DNA of 64,000 bases from Bergeyella cardium. GTDB lineage: Bacteria > Bacteroidota > Bacteroidia > Flavobacteriales > Weeksellaceae. Of this stretch, positions 1 through 8,015 are shown piece by piece (position 1 is the stretch's first letter; the number at the start of each line of letters is the position of its first letter). Position numbers and translations under genes: made by a program. A model generated the notes under the pieces. The model worked only from the letters and a program-made list of their open reading frames with translations, was not told the origin of the DNA and made no database searches. The stretch covers positions 1-64,000 of the forward strand of contig NZ_QYCZ01000001.1 in assembly GCF_003614945.1 (NCBI RefSeq), read 5' to 3'.

Positions 1-63
1 CCCACATCCCCATATAAACAACTGATTATAACTATGAAAAATTTTAAAAGAAAAAGAAAAAAT

Positions 64-100
64 ATGAAAAAAAAGAGTACAACTCATCAGTTATACTCTT
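64..100 (-). terminator. Intrinsic terminator of the aldolase gene
   Basis: On the minus strand, AAGAGTA and AACT pair with AGTT and TACTCTT around a four-base loop, followed by a run of eight T. It lies about 24 bases past the aldolase stop codon. Confidence 0.85.
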
Positions 101-123
101 ATATATTGGATAATTTCTGTTTA

Positions 124-1194
124 CTATCCCAAAGTCCCTACATTATTTAGATCTTCAAAAGAGCGAACTAATCTTTTCACGAAAGTTTCTTCACCTTTTC
201 TGAGCCACACTCTTGGATCGTAGAATTTTTTATTTGGCTTATCATCTCCTTCTGGGTTTCCGATTTGAGATCTAAGATATTCTATTTTATCAAGCATATA
301 ATCTCTGATACCTTCTGTATAGGCAAATTGAAGATCCGTATCAATATTCATTTTAACCACACCATAGCTGATAGCTTCTCTAATCTCCTCCAAAGTAGAA
401 CCAGAACCTCCGTGGAATACGAAGTTCACTGGCTTATCTTCGGTATGGAGTTTTTCTTTTACAAACTTCTGAGAGTTATCTAATATTTTAGGGGTGAGCA
501 CTACATTTCCCGGCTTATAAACCCCGTGTACATTACCGAAAGCTGCCGCAATGGTAAAGTTAGGAGAAATCGCTTTAAGTCTTTCATAAGTATAGGCTAC
601 ATCTTCTGGCTGAGTATAGAGCTTAGAATTATCCACATCGGAATTATCCACTCCATCTTCTTCGCCACCAGTAACACCGATTTCTACCTCCAAAGTCATA
701 TTCAGCTTAGCCATTCTCTTAAAGTATTCACAAGAAATATCAAGGTTTTCTTGTAGGGATTCTTCGGAGAGGTCGAGCATATGAGAGGAGTAAAGTGTCT
801 TACCAAACTTCTTATAATACTCTTCATTTGCATCAAGGAGACCATCAACCCAAGGGAGAAGTTTCTTCGCACAGTGGTCTGTATGGAGGATTACGGTAGC
901 TCCATACGCCTCTGCAAGGGTATGAATATGCTTAGCCCCAGCTACTGCACCGAGTATCGCAGCTTTTTGGGCATCATTGCTAAGCCCCTTACCCGCATTG
1001 AAAGCCGCCCCACCGTTAGAAAACTGAATAATCACTGGCGAATTGAGTTTCGCTGCGGTTTCCATCGTTGCATTTACATTGCTGGAACCGATAACATTTA
1101 CTGCAGGAAGCGCATAATTGTTCTCTTTTGCGTGCTGGAAAATCTCTGTAACCAAGTTACCTGTGGCAACACCTGCCGGAAAAATTCTACTCAT
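124..1194 (-). CDS. fbaA: Class II fructose-bisphosphate aldolase
   Basis: Zinc-dependent aldolase of glycolysis and gluconeogenesis, which cleaves or forms fructose 1,6-bisphosphate in the cytoplasm. The 356-residue protein is full length for the long class II (FbaA) group. HTDHC near residue 104 supplies the catalytic Asp and a zinc His. A later HGV and the HGGSGS stretch supply further metal and phosphate ligands, and the NIDTD motif near residue 286 is the substrate-binding loop. It stands alone with its own terminator. A near-consensus -7 box (TATCTTTA on the minus strand, 1240-1247) lies upstream. Confidence 0.97.
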   Translation of the reverse strand: MSRIFPAGVATGNLVTEIFQHAKENNYALPAVNVIGSSNVNATMETAAKLNSPVIIQFSNGGAAFNAGKGLSNDAQKAAILGAVAGAKHIHTLAEAYGATVILHTDHCAKKLLPWVDGLLDANEEYYKKFGKTLYSSHMLDLSEESLQENLDISCEYFKRMAKLNMTLEVEIGVTGGEEDGVDNSDVDNSKLYTQPEDVAYTYERLKAISPNFTIAAAFGNVHGVYKPGNVVLTPKILDNSQKFVKEKLHTEDKPVNFVFHGGSGSTLEEIREAISYGVVKMNIDTDLQFAYTEGIRDYMLDKIEYLRSQIGNPEGDDKPNKKFYDPRVWLRKGEETFVKRLVRSFEDLNNVGTLG

Positions 1195-1570
1195 AATCTT
1201 TTGTTTTATGTCATTAAATAATTTGAAAATTTATGCTCGTAAAGATATACTTTTTCCCTATATCTGAAAAATGATATTTAAAAAGTTTCAGATTAATGAT
1301 TATTTTAACATTATAGCAGTGAAGCGCTATAGTAGGCGGCATACTTAGACCGTAGCCGGTGAGGCGATTATTTATTCTGATGTCTCAGAAGCCTTCTGCA
1401 ATCTCGCGGAACCTTCCCGCAATGTTGCGGAACTCTCCCGCAATCTATCTTATCTATTAAGTAAGATGAATGTAAATATGTGTAGTGCCGACTACGGCAT
1501 CCGCAATCTAGCTTATCTATTAAGCGAGATAAAAATTAAAGGGAGCAATGCTCCCTTAGTTTTCTTTTGA
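1195..1570. repeat. Intergenic region with short GC-rich repeats
   Basis: This 376-base gap has no gene. Its 3' half holds a near-identical 30-base direct repeat (1438-1467 and 1501-1530, starting CCGCAATCTA and ending TTAAG.GAGAT with a few differences). It also has three copies of a CCGCAAT/TGCGGAA-like unit at about 1398-1445, including the hairpin CCGCAATGTTGCGG (about 1417-1430). The composition is richer in G+C than other gaps nearby. The function is unknown; a dispersed intergenic repeat family is one possibility. Confidence 0.5.
1531..1557 (-). terminator. Intrinsic terminator of nadK
   Basis: An eight-base stem (AAGGGAGC/GCTCCCTT) with a three-base loop sits 13 bases past the nadK stop. 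On the minus strand it is followed by TTAATTTTT. Confidence 0.8.
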
Positions 1571-2440
1571 TTAATTCCTCTTGTCTTTCCCCCAGAGGAG
1601 TTTCTGGCGGATGGTATCATAGAAATTCAGATGCTTCGGCTGGATGAGTTTCATTTTAAATGATGCTTTTCGGATGACGATTTCAGTATCGGTATCCAAG
1701 TGGATAAGCCTTGAATCTAAGGAAATGGAATATTGGGGTACTCGGCTACTCACTTTGAATTTCAGCTCTACACTGTCGCTCACCACCAGTGGGCGCACAT
1801 TCAGGTTATGTGGTGCAATGGGAGTAACGACGAAGTTTTTATTATCTGGTGAGAGTATCGGTCCTCCACAGCTCAGCGAATACGCCGTAGAGCCCGTAGG
1901 GGTGGAGACGATGAGCCCATCGCCCCAAAAAATATTGAGAAACTCATCATCAAGCTGAGAATCTACAGTAATCATAGAGGTGGTTTCGCGTCGGGAGATG
2001 GTGATATCATTGAGCGCATAAGGGAAGAAATCGCCTTTGGGCTGTACAACTTCTATTACGGAGCGCTTGCTGATGTTGATATCTCCTCTGAGAACCTCAT
2101 CGAGCTGTTTGAAGATTTCCTCCTTCGTAAAACTCGCGAGGAAGCCCAGCCTGCCTGTATTTACACCCACTACGGGGATTTCGGTATCTTCTATAAAGAG
2201 CAATGAATTTACGATCGTGCCATCTCCACCAAAAGTAAAGAATATATCAACGCCCTTATCTAAGAGGTCTGTTTTCGTTTCAAATGTTTCAAACTGATGG
2301 GAAAACTCCATAGCCTCCGCCGCTGCAGAATAGATAACGGCGCGTACCTTTCGCTTATCAAGCTCTGAAATAAACTTACTCAGGTACAAAAATGTGTTTA
2401 AATCCTTCTTCTGTGTGTAAATCGCTGCTACTTTCTTCAT
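1571..2440 (-). CDS. nadK: NAD kinase
   Basis: Phosphorylates NAD to NADP using ATP. The 289-residue cytoplasmic protein has the GGDGT motif (residues 71-75, catalytic Asp73), the NTGRLGF loop and the family motif PTGSTAYSLSCGGP. The reading frame stays open 13 codons further upstream, but the ATG at 2440 is chosen because it gives the usual N-terminus (MKKVAAIY) and starts 7 bases after the stop of the CBS gene. The two are therefore probably co-transcribed. Confidence 0.95.
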   Translation of the reverse strand: MKKVAAIYTQKKDLNTFLYLSKFISELDKRKVRAVIYSAAAEAMEFSHQFETFETKTDLLDKGVDIFFTFGGDGTIVNSLLFIEDTEIPVVGVNTGRLGFLASFTKEEIFKQLDEVLRGDINISKRSVIEVVQPKGDFFPYALNDITISRRETTSMITVDSQLDDEFLNIFWGDGLIVSTPTGSTAYSLSCGGPILSPDNKNFVVTPIAPHNLNVRPLVVSDSVELKFKVSSRVPQYSISLDSRLIHLDTDTEIVIRKASFKMKLIQPKHLNFYDTIRQKLLWGKDKRN

Positions 2441-2447
2441 TATAAAT

Positions 2448-3101
2448 CTAAATTTCAATGTATTTCTGGAAGAAATCAAATCGGTTTTTCACTAATGATT
2501 CTTTCCTGTCATTATAATCTTTATTGATGATGGAATAACCGAATCGTTCCAAATCTTCCTCTATATTGCTCAGATGATGATTGCTGATTTTTAAGGTTAT
2601 TTTCACTTCATCTTCATTAATATCACTTACATAAATGCCGTAAATCTTAGCATTATTCTCTTCTACAATCCTCGTAATCTCTGCGAATGAGTAATGTTTA
2701 TTATAGGTTTGAAGTAAAATAACGGCTCCATTCTCAGAAAACAGCGGATACTTGGAGAACTCATCAAAAACATCATCGCAGGAGATATAGCCGAGATAAT
2801 TTTCACTTTCTGCCAAAATAGGAACCACATTAGCATTGAAAGTATAGAAGAGTTTCACTATATCTATCAAGAAAGCATCTTCACGAATAGCAAATTTCTC
2901 AAAATGAATCTCCAAATCCTTCAATCTTCCCTCAGGAGCATCATTGAGGAAACTTCTGGACAGTGCCCCAACAAATACTCCAGCCCTCTCTACAAAGAGA
3001 TGAGAATAGCCAAAATCATCAGCAAGTGGTAAAATTTCCCGTACCTGTGTTTTCTCATCAAATGCAGGATAATCCTTAGAAATATAATCTTTTACAAACA
3101 T
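2448..3101 (-). CDS. CBS-domain protein, nadK partner
   Basis: A 217-residue soluble protein. The N-terminal half reads as a paired CBS domain (about residues 1-130), a fold that usually senses adenine nucleotides. The C-terminal part (about 135-210, with EITRIVEENNAKIYGIYVS) resembles an ACT-like regulatory fold. It lies 7 bases upstream of nadK; this pairing is common in Bacteroidota, so a role in adjusting NAD(P) metabolism is plausible but is an inference. No catalytic residues are seen. Confidence 0.8.
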   Translation of the reverse strand: MFVKDYISKDYPAFDEKTQVREILPLADDFGYSHLFVERAGVFVGALSRSFLNDAPEGRLKDLEIHFEKFAIREDAFLIDIVKLFYTFNANVVPILAESENYLGYISCDDVFDEFSKYPLFSENGAVILLQTYNKHYSFAEITRIVEENNAKIYGIYVSDINEDEVKITLKISNHHLSNIEEDLERFGYSIINKDYNDRKESLVKNRFDFFQKYIEI

Positions 3102-3149
3102 TCTACAAAGTTTGGAGGAAAAATATTTTTATTCTTTTTTCAATTTTTC

Positions 3150-3181
3150 TTGCATTATATAGATTATGGACTCTATATTTG
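3150..3181 (+). promoter_or_regulatory. Bacteroidota-type promoter with no downstream gene
   Basis: TTG at 3150-3152 and an exact TAnnTTTG box (TATATTTG, 3174-3181) are 21 bases apart. It points toward a hairpin and T-run at 3218-3257, not toward a coding gene. Confidence 0.5.
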
Positions 3182-3187
3182 CACCCT

Positions 3188-3257
3188 TTCATTTTTACTT
3201 TTTATTAGATTTATTTCAAACTGCAAGACCAATATTGGTTTTTGCAGTTTATTTTTT
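3188..3257 (+). ncRNA. Candidate small RNA of about 70 nt
   Basis: A consensus promoter (3150-3181) is followed within about 75 bases by a strong hairpin and T-rich tail. There is no start codon or reading frame between them, and the downstream gene is convergent. This is the layout of a short non-coding transcript. The start is assumed to lie about 7 bases after the -7 box. No known RNA family was recognised. Confidence 0.35.
3218..3257 (+). terminator. Hairpin terminator between convergent units
   Basis: AAACTGCAA (3218-3226) pairs with TTGCAGTTT (3242-3250), enclosing a second palindrome ACCAATATTGGT. A T-rich tail follows on the plus strand. It overlaps the stop codon of the convergent RNA methyltransferase, so it may serve both strands. 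Confidence 0.65.
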
Positions 3258-3785
3258 ATAGAGTGCCTTGTAGAAGTCCCACATTACAATCCCTCCACAT
3301 ACCGATACATTCAGTGAATGCTTGGTTCCGTGCTGAGGAAGCTCTATAAAAGCATTGCAATGATTGAGGATTTCGTCAGAAATACCCTCTACCTCATTTC
3401 CCAACACTAAAGCATACTTCCTTTGTGGATTGATTTCATAATCTGAAATCATAATAGAATCCGTGGTCTGTTCTATACCTAACACATCATATTTCTGGAT
3501 TTTGAGGTCTAAGGCCGCTTCTTTTACAGATTCATAATAGAGCCAATCTACGCTTTCAGTTGCTCCGAGTGCTGCTTTATGAATTTCCCTATGCGGGGGT
3601 CTCGGGGTAATACCACAAAGGATGACTTTTTCTATAAGAAAGGCGTCTGCTGTGCGGAATACTGCTCCTACATTGTGCATACTTCGGATATTATCGAGTA
3701 CAATAACCAAAGGAATTTTAGCTAATCCTTTAAAGGTCTGCACATCTACCCTGCCGAGCTCTTCCAATTTTAATTTCTGTGTCAA
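3249..3785 (-). CDS. SpoU/TrmH-family RNA 2'-O-methyltransferase
   Basis: A 178-residue SPOUT-class methyltransferase that would move a methyl group from S-adenosylmethionine to a ribose 2'-OH in rRNA or tRNA. All three SpoU motifs are visible: DNIRSMHNVGAVFRTADAF (motif 1, catalytic Arg), ALVLGNEVEGIS (motif 2) and LPQHGTKHSLNVSVCGGIV (motif 3, knot). The N-terminal substrate-binding extension of TrmB/RlmB types is absent. The exact target base cannot be told from the sequence. Confidence 0.9.
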   Translation of the reverse strand: MTQKLKLEELGRVDVQTFKGLAKIPLVIVLDNIRSMHNVGAVFRTADAFLIEKVILCGITPRPPHREIHKAALGATESVDWLYYESVKEAALDLKIQKYDVLGIEQTTDSIMISDYEINPQRKYALVLGNEVEGISDEILNHCNAFIELPQHGTKHSLNVSVCGGIVMWDFYKALYKK

Positions 3786-3843
3786 AATATTTGTTTTGAT
3801 GAATAAACCACTGCAAACTTATAAAAATATACCGCTATACTCA

Positions 3844-3872
3844 ATAAAAAAGCACCTCAATACAAGAGGTGC
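3844..3872 (-). terminator. Intrinsic terminator of the DUF3276 gene
   Basis: A perfect seven-base stem (GCACCTC/GAGGTGC) with a seven-base loop is followed on the minus strand by TTTTTTATT. It ends the unit that stops at 3880. Confidence 0.85.
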
Positions 3873-3879
3873 CTATATA

Positions 3880-4212
3880 TTAAATTTCTTCTTCATTGTT
3901 TATCGTATAGCGGGATTTGAAATCTTTGTCGTGCTTTTCAGAGATTACATCTTCTCCTTTTTCGCTTACAATAAACTCTGTAGATTCCTTAAACAATTCT
4001 AAAAATCCTTTGAAATCCTCTTTATAGAGGTAGATTTTATGCTTTTCAAAACTCGCTTCCCCACTATCCGAAAAACTCTTTTTACTTTCTGTAATCGTCA
4101 GGTAATAGTCTCCTGCTTTTGTTTCGCGTACATCAAAGAAGTAGGTTCTTCTCCCTGCTTTTAATACTTTGGTAAAAATTTCATTTTCGTGGCGTTCCTT
4201 ATATTCACTCAT
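3880..4212 (-). CDS. PUR-family nucleic-acid-binding protein (DUF3276)
   Basis: A 110-residue protein made of one PUR repeat: the YYLTITESK strand core followed by a helix region FKGFLELF. Bacterial members of this family (for example BpuR in Borrelia) bind single-stranded DNA and RNA and dimerise. The protein is highly charged, with an acidic, probably flexible C-terminus. It has its own exact -7 box (TATATTTG on the minus strand, 4242-4249) and its own terminator, so it is probably monocistronic. The target in this organism is unknown. Confidence 0.85.
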   Translation of the reverse strand: MSEYKERHENEIFTKVLKAGRRTYFFDVRETKAGDYYLTITESKKSFSDSGEASFEKHKIYLYKEDFKGFLELFKESTEFIVSEKGEDVISEKHDKDFKSRYTINNEEEI

Positions 4213-4241
4213 TGTACGATAATTTTAGAAATCTGACGAAA

Positions 4242-4249
4242 CAAATATA
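4242..4249 (-). promoter_or_regulatory. -7 promoter box of the DUF3276 gene
   Basis: Exact TAnnTTTG (TATATTTG) on the minus strand, 30 bases before the start codon. Confidence 0.5.
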
Positions 4250-4284
4250 AAAGATTTCCATAAACTATAAAAGTTTTTATAAAT

Positions 4285-5955
4285 TTAATTTATTTCAGCC
4301 GAGTATTCATTAGTCTCTGCACTAAGATTCAGTATTTTATTTGCTTTTTCTGCACTGGACATCCTGTGGGTAATGATGATAAGCGTACGGTTTTTTGCCT
4401 CCTGCTCTATATTTTGAAGGATATTTTTCTCCGTTTCATTGTCTAATGCCGAGAGAGAGTCATCAAAAATAAGAATATCTGGTTCCTTTATCAGTGCTCT
4501 GGCAATGCAAACTCTTTGCTTCTGTCCTCCTGAGAGCATTACTCCACGCTCGCCCACCATTGTTTGATAGCCCTCCTTAAAGGTTTCTATATTCTTATGT
4601 ATATCGGCTACTTTGGCATAATGCACCACTTTTTGGTGGTTGGGCTCATCAAGGGCAAAGCCTATATTGCTCTCTATGGTATCTGAGAAAAGGTAATTTT
4701 CTTGTGGCACATAACCGATATGCTTTCGGTAGAGGTCAAGATTATGCTCTTTCAGGTTTTTACCATCAATAAGGATTTCTCCTTCGGTGGGGTCTATCAG
4801 GCGACAGAGGAGAAGGGCAAGGGTAGTTTTCCCACAACCTGTTTTCCCCATAATGGCTAAACTACTACCTGCACTGAGCTTAAAACTGAGGTTATCCAGC
4901 GCTTTTATCCCCGTATTGGGATAGACATAGGACACATTTCGGAATTCTATATCTCCTTTTATAGGATATTCATCAAAGTTGGTATTGATGATTTCGGATT
5001 TCATATCGAGGAATTCATTTACCCTTTGCATAGAGGCTTCTGCTCGTTGATTCACCGAAGTAATCCACCCCACAAGGGAAAACGGCCAGATGAGCGTATT
5101 TACATAAAGGAAGAAATCTGCAATTTTCCCCACGCTAATCTCTCCTGCCATATATTTGATACCCCCTACATAGAGCACCATTACATTAATCAGCCCAATA
5201 ACGAAGAGTATCACGGTATAGAATACAGCTTCCGTCTTTGCAAGGTTCAAAGCCTTATCTTGATAGTCCTTCACCCGAGATACATAGCCTGAATTAATAT
5301 AAATCTCTTTGGCAAAAAATTTTATCACCCGTATCCCAGAGAAGCTATCGGTTACGAAAGTAGAGATTTCCGACTGGCTTTTCTGCATTCTCTTGGATTT
5401 TGCATTAATGATGGAGCTCACCTTATATATAGTATAGGAAAGGAAGGGGAAAGGCAATAGCGCCCAGAGGGTAAGAGTAAGGTCTGTTTTCAGCATATAA
5501 ATACTGGTGATGATAACCAGCACAGCAAGATTTACCACATACATCACCCCTGGACCTAAATACATTCGGATGGCGACTACATCCTCGCTCAGCCTGTTCA
5601 TCAAGTCACCAATAGTCGTTCGTTTAAAATCTGTAACCGAAATCTGCTGATAGTGTTGATAGATTTTATTTTTGAGCTCATACTCTATCTTCCGAGAGGC
5701 TACGATGATGGTCTGCCTCATCATAAAAGTAAAAAAGCCCGTGAGCAATGATGCTACCACATAAATCGCTACATATTTCAGGATTTCGGCATTAAAGCCC
5801 AACTTGCCCGATTCCGCCAGCTCATCTACCGCTCTCCCCACAAACTGAACCTTATAAATCATAAAAAAATTGCTCGCAAGGATGAACAAAAGCCCAAAGA
5901 AAAGCAATGTTCTGTGCTTCCAGAAGTAGGGATTAAGCGTGTTTAATGCCTTCAT
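4285..5955 (-). CDS. ABC exporter, fused permease and ATPase
   Basis: A 556-residue type I ABC exporter half-transporter in the inner membrane. Six membrane helices occupy about residues 15-310. The nucleotide-binding domain follows, with Walker A GKTGCGKT (370-377), signature LSGGQ (474-478), Walker B ILIFDD (494-499) and the switch His in ITHR (about 530). The usual catalytic Glu after Walker B is Asp (DDS), a variant seen in some multidrug and heterodimeric exporters. No partner half-transporter is adjacent, so a homodimer is likely. The substrate (lipid, drug or peptide) cannot be deduced. Confidence 0.9.
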   Translation of the reverse strand: MKALNTLNPYFWKHRTLLFFGLLFILASNFFMIYKVQFVGRAVDELAESGKLGFNAEILKYVAIYVVASLLTGFFTFMMRQTIIVASRKIEYELKNKIYQHYQQISVTDFKRTTIGDLMNRLSEDVVAIRMYLGPGVMYVVNLAVLVIITSIYMLKTDLTLTLWALLPFPFLSYTIYKVSSIINAKSKRMQKSQSEISTFVTDSFSGIRVIKFFAKEIYINSGYVSRVKDYQDKALNLAKTEAVFYTVILFVIGLINVMVLYVGGIKYMAGEISVGKIADFFLYVNTLIWPFSLVGWITSVNQRAEASMQRVNEFLDMKSEIINTNFDEYPIKGDIEFRNVSYVYPNTGIKALDNLSFKLSAGSSLAIMGKTGCGKTTLALLLCRLIDPTEGEILIDGKNLKEHNLDLYRKHIGYVPQENYLFSDTIESNIGFALDEPNHQKVVHYAKVADIHKNIETFKEGYQTMVGERGVMLSGGQKQRVCIARALIKEPDILIFDDSLSALDNETEKNILQNIEQEAKNRTLIIITHRMSSAEKANKILNLSAETNEYSAEIN

Positions 5956-6055
5956 AAACTAAAAATATCGTGCAAAAATAAGAAAAGCTACTGGCTTCTG
6001 GCTATTAGCCTGCTATACTGTGGGCAGATAAGTATCTCTCCTGCTAAGGGGTAAG

Positions 6056-6086
6056 TTGCATTCAAGATAAAATAACCTTATTTTTG
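6056..6086 (+). promoter_or_regulatory. Promoter of rpiB
   Basis: TTG at 6056-6058 and TATTTTTG (exact TAnnTTTG) at 6079-6086 are 20 bases apart and sit 22 bases before the rpiB start. Confidence 0.6.
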
Positions 6087-6108
6087 TGCGCATTCATAAT
6101 TTTTTACA

Positions 6109-6543
6109 ATGATAAAACTCGCTATTGCCTGCGACCACGCAGGTTTTGAATACAAAGAATACTTAAAAAAAGAGCTTTCTGCTCAGTTTGAAATTACCGA
6201 CTATGGTACCCACTCAGCAGCTTCTGTGGATTACCCCGATTTTGTGCATCCTGCAGCAATATCGGTAGAGAAAGGCGAAAACCAATTTGGAATCCTCGTA
6301 TGCGGAAGTGGGCAGGGCGTGCAGCTCACTGCTAATAAACACGCAGGCATCCGCTGTGCCCTCTGCTGGATGCCCGAATTGGGTGCCCTCGCTCGGCAGC
6401 ACAACAACTGCAATATGCTCGCACTACCTGCACGATTTATTGCAAAGGAACTCTCTTTAGAAATTGCAAAAACATTCCTCTCTACTCCATTTGAAGGTGG
6501 AAGGCACCAATCACGAGTAGATAAAATATCGGCTGGTTGCTAA
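6109..6543 (+). CDS. rpiB: Ribose-5-phosphate isomerase B
   Basis: A 144-residue sugar-phosphate isomerase that interconverts ribose 5-phosphate and ribulose 5-phosphate in the pentose phosphate pathway. The N-terminal ACDHAGFEYK loop, the catalytic-Cys loop VCGSGQG (Cys65) and the TANKHAGIRCAL stretch place it in the RpiB/LacAB family. It starts 22 bases after a consensus promoter and is followed 60 bases later by an antiporter gene on the same strand, so the two may be co-transcribed. Confidence 0.93.
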   Translation: MIKLAIACDHAGFEYKEYLKKELSAQFEITDYGTHSAASVDYPDFVHPAAISVEKGENQFGILVCGSGQGVQLTANKHAGIRCALCWMPELGALARQHNNCNMLALPARFIAKELSLEIAKTFLSTPFEGGRHQSRVDKISAGC

Positions 6544-6603
6544 AGAAAGGAAAATGTATTTTTCTTTCTTTCGTTTAATAATCTAACCCATAAAAAAACT
6601 TTA

Positions 6604-7875
6604 ATGGAATTATATTATTCATTCTCCATTCTCATCGTACTCGCTACGATGTTTGAGTACATCAACCATAAACTCCTCCGCCTCCCAAGCACTATCGGTG
6701 TAATGGTTATTGCAATTTGTGTATCCATTATCCTGATTCTCTTTGGAGAGTCTCTCCTCCCTAAGACCACTCTCAGCCTACATAAAATCGTAAGTAGTGT
6801 AGATTTTACTGAAGTCTTAATGGGAGCAATGCTCAACTTTCTCCTCTTTGCTGGAGGAATACATATTAATATAAAAGACCTGCGCGAGCAAATTGCCCCT
6901 GTGGTAATGTTTGCCAGCATAGGGGTGGTGATTTCCACCTTTGCCGTAGGTTTTGGAGCCTATTATCTACTACCCTTCGCGGGGGTAGAAATTCCACTCA
7001 TCTATTGCCTTGTTTTCGGAGCGCTTATCTCACCTACCGACCCTGTAGCAGTGCTCAGCATCCTAAAAAAAGCAAAGGTCTCCAAATCATTAGAGACAAA
7101 AGTAGCGGGCGAGTCATTATTTAATGATGGTGTAGCGATCGTTGTCTTTACCGTACTGCTTCAAATAGCTGTAGGAAAGCAGGTGGACCTCACCCTTGAA
7201 AGTATACTGATGCTCGTAGTACAGGAAGCTGGGGGTGGGCTCCTACTCGGTGCCGTCCTCGGCTTCATTGGTTCTAAGATGATGCAGAATACCGATGACT
7301 ATATTCTCTCTGTACTTATCACCCTATCCATCGTAATGGGGGGCTACCTCATCGCCCACTCTATGCATATCTCTGGACCGCTCACAATGGTTGCTGCAGG
7401 ACTTTTTATGGGGAACTTCAGTCCAAAATTCAAGATGAAATCCGAAGTTCGCGACTACTTGGTAAAATTCTGGGAGTTGATAGACGAGATAATGAATGCC
7501 GTACTCTTCCTCTTCATCGGTCTGGAGCTACTGCTCATCAAGAACCTCAATGAGTACCTCTTCGCAGGAGGCATCTGCATATTGGTTGTACTCCTCGCAA
7601 GATGGGTTTCTATTTTCTTCCCTACCAAACTGATGTCTTTCAAGCACAGATTTACCCCTCAGACCGTAAAAGTTCTGGTATGGGGAGGCCTTCGTGGCGG
7701 AGTATCCATTGCCCTTGCACTCTCCATCCCAAAAAGCGAATACAATCATATTATCATCAGTATCACTTACTGTGTAGTGGTCTTCTCCATCATCTTCCAA
7801 GGGCTTACCATTGATAAAATTGCAAATCCAAAAAAGATAGCCCAAGAGGAGGAACTTGAAGTTCCATCTGCTTAG
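6604..7875 (+). CDS. Na+/H+ antiporter, CPA1 (NhaP-like) family
   Basis: A 423-residue inner-membrane protein with about 12 membrane helices. It exchanges sodium or another monovalent cation for protons, supporting pH and salt balance. Diagnostic stretches are ALISPTDPVAVLSILKK and GESLFNDGVAIV, whose acidic residues form the ion site, and WGGLRGGVSIALALSIP near the C-terminus. It lacks a long cytoplasmic C-terminal regulatory domain. It follows rpiB on the same strand. Confidence 0.92.
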   Translation: MELYYSFSILIVLATMFEYINHKLLRLPSTIGVMVIAICVSIILILFGESLLPKTTLSLHKIVSSVDFTEVLMGAMLNFLLFAGGIHINIKDLREQIAPVVMFASIGVVISTFAVGFGAYYLLPFAGVEIPLIYCLVFGALISPTDPVAVLSILKKAKVSKSLETKVAGESLFNDGVAIVVFTVLLQIAVGKQVDLTLESILMLVVQEAGGGLLLGAVLGFIGSKMMQNTDDYILSVLITLSIVMGGYLIAHSMHISGPLTMVAAGLFMGNFSPKFKMKSEVRDYLVKFWELIDEIMNAVLFLFIGLELLLIKNLNEYLFAGGICILVVLLARWVSIFFPTKLMSFKHRFTPQTVKVLVWGGLRGGVSIALALSIPKSEYNHIIISITYCVVVFSIIFQGLTIDKIANPKKIAQEEELEVPSA

Positions 7876-8015
7876 AGGATTGAAGGGTAGAAGGCTCCCC
7901 ACACTGTGGGAAGCGATTAAAACGAACCGCATAAGATTTCCGTTCCAGTAAAATAGAGAGAATTAATGACATCAAACTAAATAACCTCCAGAGCTTACCA
8001 CTTAAAGCCTACTAC

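Noticed and set aside
1398-1530. A CRISPR array
   Set aside because: The repeats are too few, uneven in length and spacing, and no cas gene is present.
7528-7932. A 134-codon minus-strand frame over the antiporter gene
   Set aside because: It lies antisense to a clearly conserved transporter and its product shows no family motif or signal.
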